From positions 1 to 7,065 of the forward strand of contig WFQY01000491.1 in the NCBI GenBank assembly GCA_015486815.1: a DNA stretch of 7,065 nucleotides, read 5' to 3'. The translations under genes were made by a program, and so were the position numbers. Below are positions 1 to 5,824 of this stretch, piece by piece. Every line of letters starts with the position of its first letter. Within the stretch, counting starts at the first letter, position 1. The DNA is from Phycisphaerae bacterium (GTDB taxonomy: Bacteria > Planctomycetota > Phycisphaerae > JAAYCJ01). The notes beneath the pieces are model-generated. The model saw only the letters and a list, made by a program, of their open reading frames with translations, searched no databases and was not told the origin of the DNA.

Positions 1-1856
1 AAGGGGAAAAATTTTACGTGAGCGATTTGGCCTCTTTTTCCCATACGAATAGCAGCATGGTCGGCACTTCCACCACGTGAGCCTACGAACCATTCACCTT
101 CGCCACAAAGGTCAACAAGTTCGCTCGGATTTACATCGAGACCATTAAATCTGACGGCAATTTCCGCTGACGCTACAACGAGCGATGAGCTGCTCGATAA
201 TCCCGCTGCCATCGGTATATCACCTGCGACAGCTGCATCGAAACCCATAATCCTTACGTGCTGAAATTTCTGCTGGAGGCGAAGCATCGATGCTTTGATA
301 TAATTGCTCCAATCGCCCCTGCTCTGAGCCAATATTCGCCTGACATATTCGCTATTGACAAAACTGACCCAGTCCTGCCATTCCATCTGACCGAGCAACT
401 GACCGATTGAAAATTGTTTATCGGGAAAACGACGAGGTTCAATATTCGTCAAACGAACGGAATCATCGCTACGCGGAGAAGCAACGAAAATCGCATCACG
501 ATCTATAGCCATCACATTCACCGCTCCGCCACGATGGTCAATATGCCTACCCATAAGATTGATACGTCCGGGGGCGCGAACGATGATAACTTTACGCTCC
601 GAGCCGTATCTGCGAATGAAACATTTTAACGTGCGAATGAATAATTTTCTGCGATTTTCGTGAAGCGATTTGTCACTACCATATATTTCGGTAAATAACC
701 GCTTTAGCCTAACCGGACACAATTCGAACAACTCAAGCCATCTGCCAGCGGGCAGGAAAATATTCTTTTCCAACTCCGTTACCGTTGATATTGATAATTG
801 TTTGTCAGAGGCTTGTTTTAATTTTTTGTATAACTTTTTCCGTCTCAGCGTATCCTCGATACGCACGAGCTCATCGGGTGAATTATATGCCATCACCTCA
901 GCGGGGTCGGCTATCTTATATTGGCAGAGTTTCCAGCCACTCGTAGCGGAAAGGGTAATTACATCCGTCAGATAATATTCTCCCTGTGCATTATCGTTGT
1001 CGATAGCACCTAACATCTGATGCCAAAACTCATCGTTAGCATAAAATAGCGAAAGGTTTACCGTAGGAGAATTAGCTTCAATCTCATCAGCGGAAAATTT
1101 TCTGTCTGCGAGGTTAATTACCCCTGCATCATCGGAAAGTAGTTCAAGAAGCTTTTGCGTTTTGAGCTTACCTGTCCGCTGAAATCTCTCTGCGATTTTT
1201 CCGAGCGCCTTAATCAGTTTATCGGTATTCGGGATATACTTTTTGCCGATTTTTATGACCTGCTCAAATGTAATTTCTTCACTTTTGGTTTTCTTTATCA
1301 GATTATGCAAATCAGTAAGGATTTTCGCACGCTGAATATCGCGAACTTCCACATTACCGAGTATCTTCTTAGTCTGGCGGTCAATTACCACCCTGCCCGA
1401 CGACGGATTTTGCTTTTTAGAACCCGTAACGAATACCATATCAGCACGCTTGCGGACAAACCGCTCTGCGATTGCAATTATCACATTTTCTTCGATAACC
1501 TTATCGCCGGGCATAATGAGTATCGGACCTGCAAAGCCAAGATTTCGTAGTGCGTTGACCCCGATTTGTGCTGCGTGGCCTGTTCCGAGCTGATTGGATT
1601 GATAGACAAAAATCGTTTCCAGAAACTCCCTGCCGACGGTCTCAATCACATCCGAAGCTAATGCTCCGACGACAACTACAATTCGCTTTAAACCCAGCCG
1701 ATGCAACATTGAGATTGTACGATTGACAGCGGGCGTGCCTTCTATCGGAAAGCAAACCTTATGGCGGGTAGCTGAGCCCATTCTGGTACCTCTACCGCCA
1801 CATAGAATAACAGCTGACGATTGAGACAATAATTTTGCGCCCTGTGTTTCATCCAT
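1..1856 (-). CDS. Bifunctional sugar-1-phosphate nucleotidylyltransferase / galactokinase-like GHMP kinase (3' end outside window)
   Basis: The frame is open for 618 codons from ATG 1856 to the window edge, where the kinase domain is cut off. Residues about 14-345 resemble the pyrophosphorylase half of GlmU: GGRGTRM at 20-26, K33, an LGTGHA motif, and NAQGEYYLTD at 289-298, which is nearly the GlmU consensus. Between VEVRD (169-173) and EANS (260-263), which in GlmU are about 15 residues apart, some 75-80 helical, Lys-rich residues are inserted. After a basic linker a galactokinase-type GHMP kinase begins: APGRINLMG at 428-436, GRHIDH at 436-441, GLSSSSS at 552-558, and a probable catalytic Asp599 in GGSADH. 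The usual galactokinase GEHTDY reads GRHIDH here, so the sugar substrate probably differs. By inference the kinase makes a sugar-1-phosphate and the N-terminal half turns it into an NDP-sugar in the cytosol. Substrate and nucleotide are unknown. A weak Shine-Dalgarno (GAGTG on the minus strand, 1863-1867) sits 6 bases before the ATG. Confidence 0.85.
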   Translation of the reverse strand, partial: MDETQGAKLLSQSSAVILCGGRGTRMGSATRHKVCFPIEGTPAVNRTISMLHRLGLKRIVVVVGALASDVIETVGREFLETIFVYQSNQLGTGHAAQIGVNALRNLGFAGPILIMPGDKVIEENVIIAIAERFVRKRADMVFVTGSKKQNPSSGRVVIDRQTKKILGNVEVRDIQRAKILTDLHNLIKKTKSEEITFEQVIKIGKKYIPNTDKLIKALGKIAERFQRTGKLKTQKLLELLSDDAGVINLADRKFSADEIEANSPTVNLSLFYANDEFWHQMLGAIDNDNAQGEYYLTDVITLSATSGWKLCQYKIADPAEVMAYNSPDELVRIEDTLRRKKLYKKLKQASDKQLSISTVTELEKNIFLPAGRWLELFELCPVRLKRLFTEIYGSDKSLHENRRKLFIRTLKCFIRRYGSERKVIIVRAPGRINLMGRHIDHRGGAVNVMAIDRDAIFVASPRSDDSVRLTNIEPRRFPDKQFSIGQLLGQMEWQDWVSFVNSEYVRRILAQSRGDWSNYIKASMLRLQQKFQHVRIMGFDAAVAGDIPMAAGLSSSSSLVVASAEIAVRFNGLDVNPSELVDLCGEGEWFVGSRGGSADHAAIRMGKRGQIAHVKFFP

Positions 1857-1874
1857 AAATTTCACTCAACTGAT

Positions 1875-2081
1875 TCAAATTGACCGATTTTAAATGCTAT
1901 TTTTACGTAACTCTTTGTTTACCAATAATTACACACAAACTGTCATTCCCGCGAAAGTCGAAGATGCCGTTGGTGCGGGAATCCATACTCTCACCGACCA
2001 AGTGGATTCCGCATCTCCGCTTCGCTTCGTGCGGAATGACGCGGTAGGAACAAATAACTTACGTCAAATCGGTCAGTTTGA
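1875..2081. repeat. Nested inverted-repeat element between the aldolase and nucleotidylyltransferase-kinase genes
   Basis: The spacer between the two minus-strand genes is built of nested inverted repeats. The outer arms are 1875-1890 (TCAAATTGACCGATTT) and 2066-2081, complementary with one mismatch. Next come ACGTAA (1905-1910) and TTACGT (2059-2064). The core runs from GTCATTCC (1942-1949) to GGAATGAC (2033-2040), a perfect 8-bp pair. Inside it are two side-by-side hairpins: ATTCCCGC 1945-1952 with GCGGGAAT 1975-1982, and ATTCCGCA 2006-2013 with TGCGGAAT 2030-2037. The core could fold as a cruciform or as two stem-loops in RNA. The ATTCCC...GGGAAT arms recall dispersed repeats such as neisserial dRS3, but homology cannot be judged here. 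The arms are spaced asymmetrically, so it is not a clean MITE. It lies in the probable leader of the downstream fusion gene and could affect its expression or act as partial attenuation. Confidence 0.6.
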
Positions 2082-2111
2082 GTAACTGATAATCAAATAA
2101 AGTTCGGACAA

Positions 2112-3104
2112 TTACTCTTCTTCCATCATCTGATCGTAGAATCCGACAAAATCATTCGGATTATCTCCCGCTCGCATCTTAATGGCGACCCTCGGATGCA
2201 CATTAAGCTGGCCTGTGATCATATACGGAATTGAATATCCCCAATCCATCTTTTTGCGTAGAGGCTGCATTACATTCTGAACGCATTCGAGGACAGGGCG
2301 AAGTTTGAATTTGGGATTATGAAGGAAACCGATAAGCAGCTCGAGCGGACAATTTCCCGCTCCCCTGCCTATTCCCGCTATTGTCGCATCGAGACGATTT
2401 GCTCCGACGATAAGTGCTTCTATCGTGTTAGCATAAGCAAGCTGTTGATTATTGTGAGCATGAATACCGACTTCCTTACCCGTACCCTCGAGAGCAGCTA
2501 AATATTTCAACACCAAATCTTTAATCTGCTCGGAATACAGCGCACCGAAACTGTCAACCACATAAAGAGTGGATATTTCCGATTTGGCTATCTCTTCCAG
2601 AGCTTGATTAAGTTCACGCTCTTGTACGATGGAAATTGCCATCAGATTGAGCGTTACCTCATAACCTTTATCGTGAGCGTCTTTTACCATATCGAGTGCA
2701 GTCGGTATCTGATGAATATAGGTGGCAACACGAATGCAATCGATGACGCTCTGTTCCTTCGGTAGAATATCAGTATGATAATCGCATCTTTCAGCGTCAG
2801 CCATCACGCTGATTTTTATCGGGTTCGGATTATCATCTACAATTCGCCTTAAATCTTCTTCATCGCAATGTTTCCACGGGCCATATTCGGAAGTCGGGAA
2901 TAACTTTTTGGAATTTTTATAGCCAAGCTCGATATAATCCACACCCGCAGCTACGCAAGTATTATATACCGCACGAACAAAATCATCATCGAAATGATGA
3001 TTATTGATAAGTCCGCCATCTCTTACGGTGCAATCGTGAATTTTAATCTCAGGTCTATAAGACACCCAACTTCCTTTCGCTTTTTCTTCCTTATAATGTT
3101 TCAT
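2112..3104 (-). CDS. DRE-TIM aldolase, 4-hydroxy-2-oxovalerate aldolase (DmpG)-like, catalytic domain only
   Basis: This is a 330-residue cytosolic protein with the signatures of the DRE-TIM/HMGL-like metallolyase barrel. HDCTVRDGG (23-31) supplies the conserved Arg28-Asp29 pair. VDSFG (183-187) and the metal-binding GIHAHNN (213-219, His215 and His217) follow. AGIGRGAGN (243-251) is the form typical of 4-hydroxy-2-oxovalerate aldolases rather than of isopropylmalate or homocitrate synthases. The family cleaves or forms C-C bonds between a 2-oxo acid, usually pyruvate, and an aldehyde, using a divalent metal. The protein ends after the barrel and a short helical tail, and no clear DmpG C-terminal communication domain is seen, so a dehydrogenase partner as in aromatic catabolism is unlikely. 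Its neighbour, a sugar kinase-nucleotidylyltransferase, suggests a role in making an unusual sugar or acidic sugar; this is inference. The start is supported by GGAG (minus strand, 3113-3116) 8 bases before the ATG. Confidence 0.8.
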   Translation of the reverse strand: MKHYKEEKAKGSWVSYRPEIKIHDCTVRDGGLINNHHFDDDFVRAVYNTCVAAGVDYIELGYKNSKKLFPTSEYGPWKHCDEEDLRRIVDDNPNPIKISVMADAERCDYHTDILPKEQSVIDCIRVATYIHQIPTALDMVKDAHDKGYEVTLNLMAISIVQERELNQALEEIAKSEISTLYVVDSFGALYSEQIKDLVLKYLAALEGTGKEVGIHAHNNQQLAYANTIEALIVGANRLDATIAGIGRGAGNCPLELLIGFLHNPKFKLRPVLECVQNVMQPLRKKMDWGYSIPYMITGQLNVHPRVAIKMRAGDNPNDFVGFYDQMMEEE

Positions 3105-3149
3105 ACTCTAAACTCCAATTGTAGCAATAATAAAATTATCAAAGTATTT

Positions 3150-3178
3150 ATAATAAACAATATAAGGTTTATTGGCAA
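3150..3178 (-). promoter_or_regulatory. Sigma-70-like promoter for the aldolase gene
   Basis: On the minus strand a -35 TTGCCA (3178-3173) is separated by 17 bases from a -10 TATTAT (3155-3150). Each hexamer matches consensus at 5 of 6 positions. Transcription would start near 3143, about 40 bases before the start codon. It lies back to back with the promoter of the plus-strand operon. Confidence 0.55.
3152..3173. promoter_or_regulatory. Inverted repeat AATAAAC-N8-GTTTATT, possible operator in the aldolase promoter
   Basis: AATAAAC (3152-3158) and GTTTATT (3167-3173) form a perfect 7-bp inverted repeat with an 8-base gap. It covers the -35/-10 spacer of the predicted aldolase promoter, where a dimeric regulator would block RNA polymerase. 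The region is AT-rich, so chance is possible and no regulator can be named. Confidence 0.3.
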
Positions 3179-3196
3179 GAGGTATCATTTAATTGT

Positions 3197-3225
3197 TTGT
3201 TATGTTAAGTCGATATGGTTATAAT
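3197..3225 (+). promoter_or_regulatory. Sigma-70-like promoter for the STAS-ATPase-rhomboid operon
   Basis: A -35 TTGTTA (3197-3202, 4 of 6 matches) and a perfect -10 TATAAT (3220-3225) are spaced by 17 bases. Transcription would begin near 3232, about 45 bases ahead of the chosen STAS start. A small inverted repeat, CGATAT (3211-3216) and ATATCG (3224-3229), overlaps the -10 box and could be an operator, though its 6-bp arms are short. Confidence 0.5.
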
Positions 3226-3278
3226 ATCGGTGTTTCGGAGATATAACGATAAGCCATTTGGAAATTGGAGATATGGTG

Positions 3279-3638
3279 ATGGAAAATCAACGAATGCTCG
3301 AAGTTATCGTTACCGATGGCGAGGTTAGGCTGGTAAAATTTGTTCCGTCCAGAATTTTGGACGAGATACAGATAAATACAATCGGACAACAGGTTATATC
3401 GCTTATCGATGAAGGCGTAACCAAAATTGTGTTTGATTTTTCCAATGTCGACCATCTTTCGAGTTCGGCACTCGGTATGCTCATCACCATTAAGAAGCGG
3501 CTTGATAATGTCGGTGGAACAATGAAACTCTGCAACATTCAGCCACAGATTTTTCAGGTATTCAAAATCACCAGACTCGATAAGCTATTCGAAATTTACG
3601 ATACAGCTACGGAGGCTCTGACCGGTTTTAACCAATAA
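3279..3638 (+). CDS. STAS-domain anti-sigma-factor antagonist (SpoIIAA/RsbV type)
   Basis: This is a single-domain STAS protein of 119 residues, close to the usual 105-120 of SpoIIAA/RsbV. The sequence VFDFSNVDHLSSSALGML (51-68) matches the family core, where a serine on the helix after the third strand is phosphorylated by a partner kinase; Ser63 is the best candidate by alignment to SpoIIAA Ser58. In the partner-switching scheme the unphosphorylated protein binds the anti-sigma kinase and releases its target. The gene 12 bases downstream encodes just such an ATPase, which makes the pairing convincing. I chose ATG 3279 because GGAG (3267-3270) lies 8 bases before it. ATG 3273 is too close to that site, and TTG 3258 lacks a well-placed one. 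No sigma factor is visible here, so the target could be encoded elsewhere or may not be a sigma factor. Confidence 0.85.
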   Translation: MENQRMLEVIVTDGEVRLVKFVPSRILDEIQINTIGQQVISLIDEGVTKIVFDFSNVDHLSSSALGMLITIKKRLDNVGGTMKLCNIQPQIFQVFKITRLDKLFEIYDTATEALTGFNQ

Positions 3639-3650
3639 GCTTCTAAGAAT

Positions 3651-4091
3651 ATGCAGGAAACATCTTCACATAAAAATATTCATAGCGTCATTATCAAGAA
3701 TGATATGCAATTAGCCCGCTCGAAAGTGGTGGAACCGGTCATTGCAAAACTATCCGCCCAAGGATATTGCAAACAGGATCAATTTGCTATCAGGTTGGGG
3801 CTCGAAGAAGCTCTGAGTAATGCTTATAAACACGGAAACAAATGCGATCCGAAAAAGACGATTTCGGTTAAATGGCTGATCGACAAAGACAAGACGATCA
3901 TCTGGGTCAAAGACTGTGGAAATGGTTTCGACCCGCAGGCTGTTCCCGATCCGAGAGAAAACGGTAATATAGAAAAACCTTCGGGAAGAGGATTGCTTTT
4001 GATACGAGCGTATATGAGCGAAGTAAGTTTTAACGAGCAAGGCAACGAGGTAAAGATGGTGAAAAAACGAGGCGAAAAATCCGAAAGCTAA
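3651..4091 (+). CDS. Anti-sigma-factor-type serine kinase, HATPase_c (RsbW/SpoIIAB family)
   Basis: This 146-residue cytosolic protein has a GHKL ATP-binding fold. The N box is LEEALSNAYKHGN (51-63, with Glu53 and Asn57), the G1 box is DCGNGFDP (88-95), and the G2 region is GRGLLLI (112-118). The short single-domain form and the EALSNAYKHGN wording are typical of RsbW/SpoIIAB anti-sigma kinases, not of sensor histidine kinases, which would carry an HisKA domain. The expected job is to phosphorylate the STAS protein encoded just upstream and to sequester a partner when free. The gap to the STAS stop is 12 bases and there is no strong Shine-Dalgarno, so translational coupling is likely. The partner it restrains is not in the window. 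Confidence 0.85.
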   Translation: MQETSSHKNIHSVIIKNDMQLARSKVVEPVIAKLSAQGYCKQDQFAIRLGLEEALSNAYKHGNKCDPKKTISVKWLIDKDKTIIWVKDCGNGFDPQAVPDPRENGNIEKPSGRGLLLIRAYMSEVSFNEQGNEVKMVKKRGEKSES

Positions 4092-4110
4092 CAGCTAACT
4101 ATCAACTACT

Positions 4111-5286
4111 ATGCTCCTTCTGTTACCCATAAAAACCGATTGTCCTCCGCATCGAAGACCAATGGTAAACTATAGTATCATTGGCTTGAATGTAATTATT
4201 TTTGTAACTATCAACTATTTTCTGTCCAAAGACACCGCTCAAAAAGTTCTTGATATGTTTATGCTAAACTGTGCCGCTCCGAAACTCTATCAATTCGTCA
4301 GCTATGCCTTTCTGCACGCTGACTGGGGACATCTGCTCGGGAATATGCTGTTTTTGTATATTTTTGGCAATAGTATTAACGATAAGCTCGGACATATCGA
4401 ATATCTTCTTTTTTATCTTGCAGGTGCGATAGTTTCCGGTGCGGGATATGCAATGGTAAGCTCTGCCCATTTGCTCGGAGCATCGGGTGCAATATCAGCT
4501 GTAACCGCTGCTTTTCTTATACTATTTCCGCGAAGCAATATTATCGTACTGATATGGATTTTTTACTTTATTACGACGATGGAATTTTCGAGCCTATTTA
4601 TGATAGCTATCAAAATGATTCTCTGGGACAATATTATTACTCCTGCAATATCGCGAACACCAAGCAGAGTCGCACATATGGCACACTTGATAGGATATGG
4701 CTTTGGTTCTGTGATACCGTTATTCCTGCTCGCTGTTCGGGCACTTGACAGAGACCAGTTTGACATATTAGCTTTATGGTCGCGAGCGGTTAGGCGAATA
4801 CGATATAAACAGTCAGTCAAATATCAGCCAAGCTACGGAAAACCCATCGAAGCAAAGATACAAGATGTTCAGCAGGAGCTTTCACCGGAATCGAAAGACC
4901 AAGCGAAACTAAAATCGGAGATTTCGCAGGCATTATCGAGATATGATATGCCGTCAGCTCTCGAAAAATATCGTGAATTGTTGAAAGTCAATCCGGATGC
5001 AATTTTACATCGTAAGGTTCAGCTTGATATTGCGAATCAGCTTATGACTGAAAAAGACTATGAGCAAGCAGCTCGAGCTTATGAAAAATATCTCAAACAT
5101 TATCCCACCGCTGAGCAAATCGAACAAGTTCAGCTGCTGTTAGGACTAATATATGCCCGATATATCCCGAATCCGGAAAGGGCAAAACAATTATTGTCAT
5201 CTGCTATGGAAAAGCTCACCGACTCGAATCAAAAGACATTGTGTCAGGAAACATTGAAACAAATTCAGCTACCGGATGTGCAATGA
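4111..5286 (+). CDS. Rhomboid-family intramembrane serine protease with C-terminal TPR-like domain
   Basis: This is a 391-residue membrane protein. The N-terminus (LPIKTDCPPHRRPMVNY, 5-21) is typical of bacterial rhomboids just before the first membrane helix, which supports the start at 4111. Hydrophobic segments lie near 20-38, 74-90, 95-116, 121-140, 143-170 and 187-210. The signature residues are present: HADWGHLLGN (69-78) with His74 and Asn78, the nucleophile Ser125 in GASG (123-126), and the catalytic His192 in AHLIGYGFG (191-199). It should therefore be an active site-specific protease cutting transmembrane segments. Residues about 260-390 are soluble and helical, with TPR-like units (ALEKYRELLKVNP, AARAYEKYLKHYP) that probably bind a partner. 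It is the third gene of the operon, 19 bases after the ATPase and without a clear Shine-Dalgarno. The stop codon overlaps the next gene's ATG. Its substrate is unknown; a membrane anchor in the same signalling route is an attractive guess. Confidence 0.88.
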   Translation: MLLLLPIKTDCPPHRRPMVNYSIIGLNVIIFVTINYFLSKDTAQKVLDMFMLNCAAPKLYQFVSYAFLHADWGHLLGNMLFLYIFGNSINDKLGHIEYLLFYLAGAIVSGAGYAMVSSAHLLGASGAISAVTAAFLILFPRSNIIVLIWIFYFITTMEFSSLFMIAIKMILWDNIITPAISRTPSRVAHMAHLIGYGFGSVIPLFLLAVRALDRDQFDILALWSRAVRRIRYKQSVKYQPSYGKPIEAKIQDVQQELSPESKDQAKLKSEISQALSRYDMPSALEKYRELLKVNPDAILHRKVQLDIANQLMTEKDYEQAARAYEKYLKHYPTAEQIEQVQLLLGLIYARYIPNPERAKQLLSSAMEKLTDSNQKTLCQETLKQIQLPDVQ

Positions 5287-5822
5287 AATATGATCCCGAT
5301 ATCCACAATCGACATTCTATCAGATTAGAAGGATATGATTACGCACAATCTGGCTCATATTTTGTTACTATATGCACTCAAAATCATAAATGTCTGTTCG
5401 GCACGATAAATAATGAACAAATGATACTGAATATCGGTGGCTATATGATCAAAAGCTGGTGGTATGAGATACAAAACAAATTTTCCAACATTGAATTACG
5501 GGAATTCGTTATTATGCCCAACCACTTGCATGGAATAATCACAATAAATGAGACTGTAGGGGCAGACCTATGTGTCTGCCCTAATAAATCGGGCGAACAC
5601 GTAGGTTCGCCCCTACATAGGATGATACAATGGTTTAAGACAATGACAACGAATCAATATATAAGGCTGGTAAAACAAAACATTCTACCACCATTTGATA
5701 AACGACTATGGCAGAGAAATTACTATGAACATATTATCCGAAATGAACCTTCCTATCTGGAAATTGCAAGATATATCGTCGAGAACCCATTAAACTGGGA
5801 AACAGATGAATACTACAAATAA
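5283..5822 (+). CDS. REP-associated tyrosine transposase (RAYT, Y1/HUH superfamily) with a REP pair inside its coding sequence
   Basis: This is a 179-residue single-stranded-DNA transposase-like protein. It has the RAYT opening KYDPDIHNRHSIRLEGYDY (2-20), GSYFVTICTQN (24-34), the metal-binding HUH motif as PNHLHG (79-84, His81 and His83), a QWFKTMTTNQYIR helix (116-128) with probable catalytic Tyr126, and the family C-terminal block LWQRNYYEHIIRNE (142-155). Such proteins nick and join DNA at hairpins footed by GTAG. Residues 92-111 (VGADLCVCPNKSGEHVGSPL) are encoded exactly by repeat copy A and sit between the HUH motif and the tyrosine helix, probably as a surface loop, so the enzyme may still work. 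I chose ATG 5283, which forms an ATGA overlap with the rhomboid stop, because the RAYT homology starts there. The upstream ATG 5241 adds only residues encoded by rhomboid sequence. The protein looks complete, and no terminal repeats mark it as a self-mobile IS. Confidence 0.88.
   Translation: MKYDPDIHNRHSIRLEGYDYAQSGSYFVTICTQNHKCLFGTINNEQMILNIGGYMIKSWWYEIQNKFSNIELREFVIMPNHLHGIITINETVGADLCVCPNKSGEHVGSPLHRMIQWFKTMTTNQYIRLVKQNILPPFDKRLWQRNYYEHIIRNEPSYLEIARYIVENPLNWETDEYYK
5556..5616 (+). repeat. BIME-like REP pair, copy A, inside the RAYT coding sequence
   Basis: This 61-base element consists of two inverted hairpins. The left unit is GTAG (5556-5559) leading into the stem GGGCAGAC (5560-5567), loop CTATGT and GTCTGCCC (5574-5581). 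After 9 bases the right unit is GGGCGAAC (5591-5598), loop ACGTAG and GTTCGCCC (5605-5612), ending in CTAC (5613-5616), which is GTAG on the other strand. The two stems differ by paired changes (AG/CT against GA/TC), so pairing is preserved. A GTAG foot next to a hairpin is the known recognition layout for RAYT proteins. The reading frame of the transposase runs straight through. Confidence 0.85.
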
Positions 5823-5824
5823 AC

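Noticed and set aside
1155..1550. A 131-codon plus-strand open frame
   Set aside because: It lies antisense within the nucleotidylyltransferase domain, whose minus-strand frame has clear GlmU motifs on either side of it. The plus-strand protein shows no recognisable motif.
3258..3278. Upstream TTG and ATG starts for the STAS gene
   Set aside because: The seven extra residues are not part of the STAS fold, the TTG lacks a well-placed Shine-Dalgarno, and ATG 3273 is only two bases from GGAG. ATG 3279 has ideal spacing.
4082..4110. Ribosome binding site or small regulatory repeat before the rhomboid gene (AGCTAAC twice in tandem)
   Set aside because: The tandem 7-base repeat has no purine-rich Shine-Dalgarno character and is too short to separate from chance.
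5241..5282. A 14-residue N-terminal extension of the RAYT
   Set aside because: These codons are the out-of-frame reading of the rhomboid 3' end. The family opening motif begins at ATG 5283.
5283..5822. An intact IS200/IS605-type insertion sequence
   Set aside because: The protein has RAYT-specific blocks and no left- and right-end hairpin pair bounding the gene. One REP pair is inside the gene and one is after it, with no matching element upstream.
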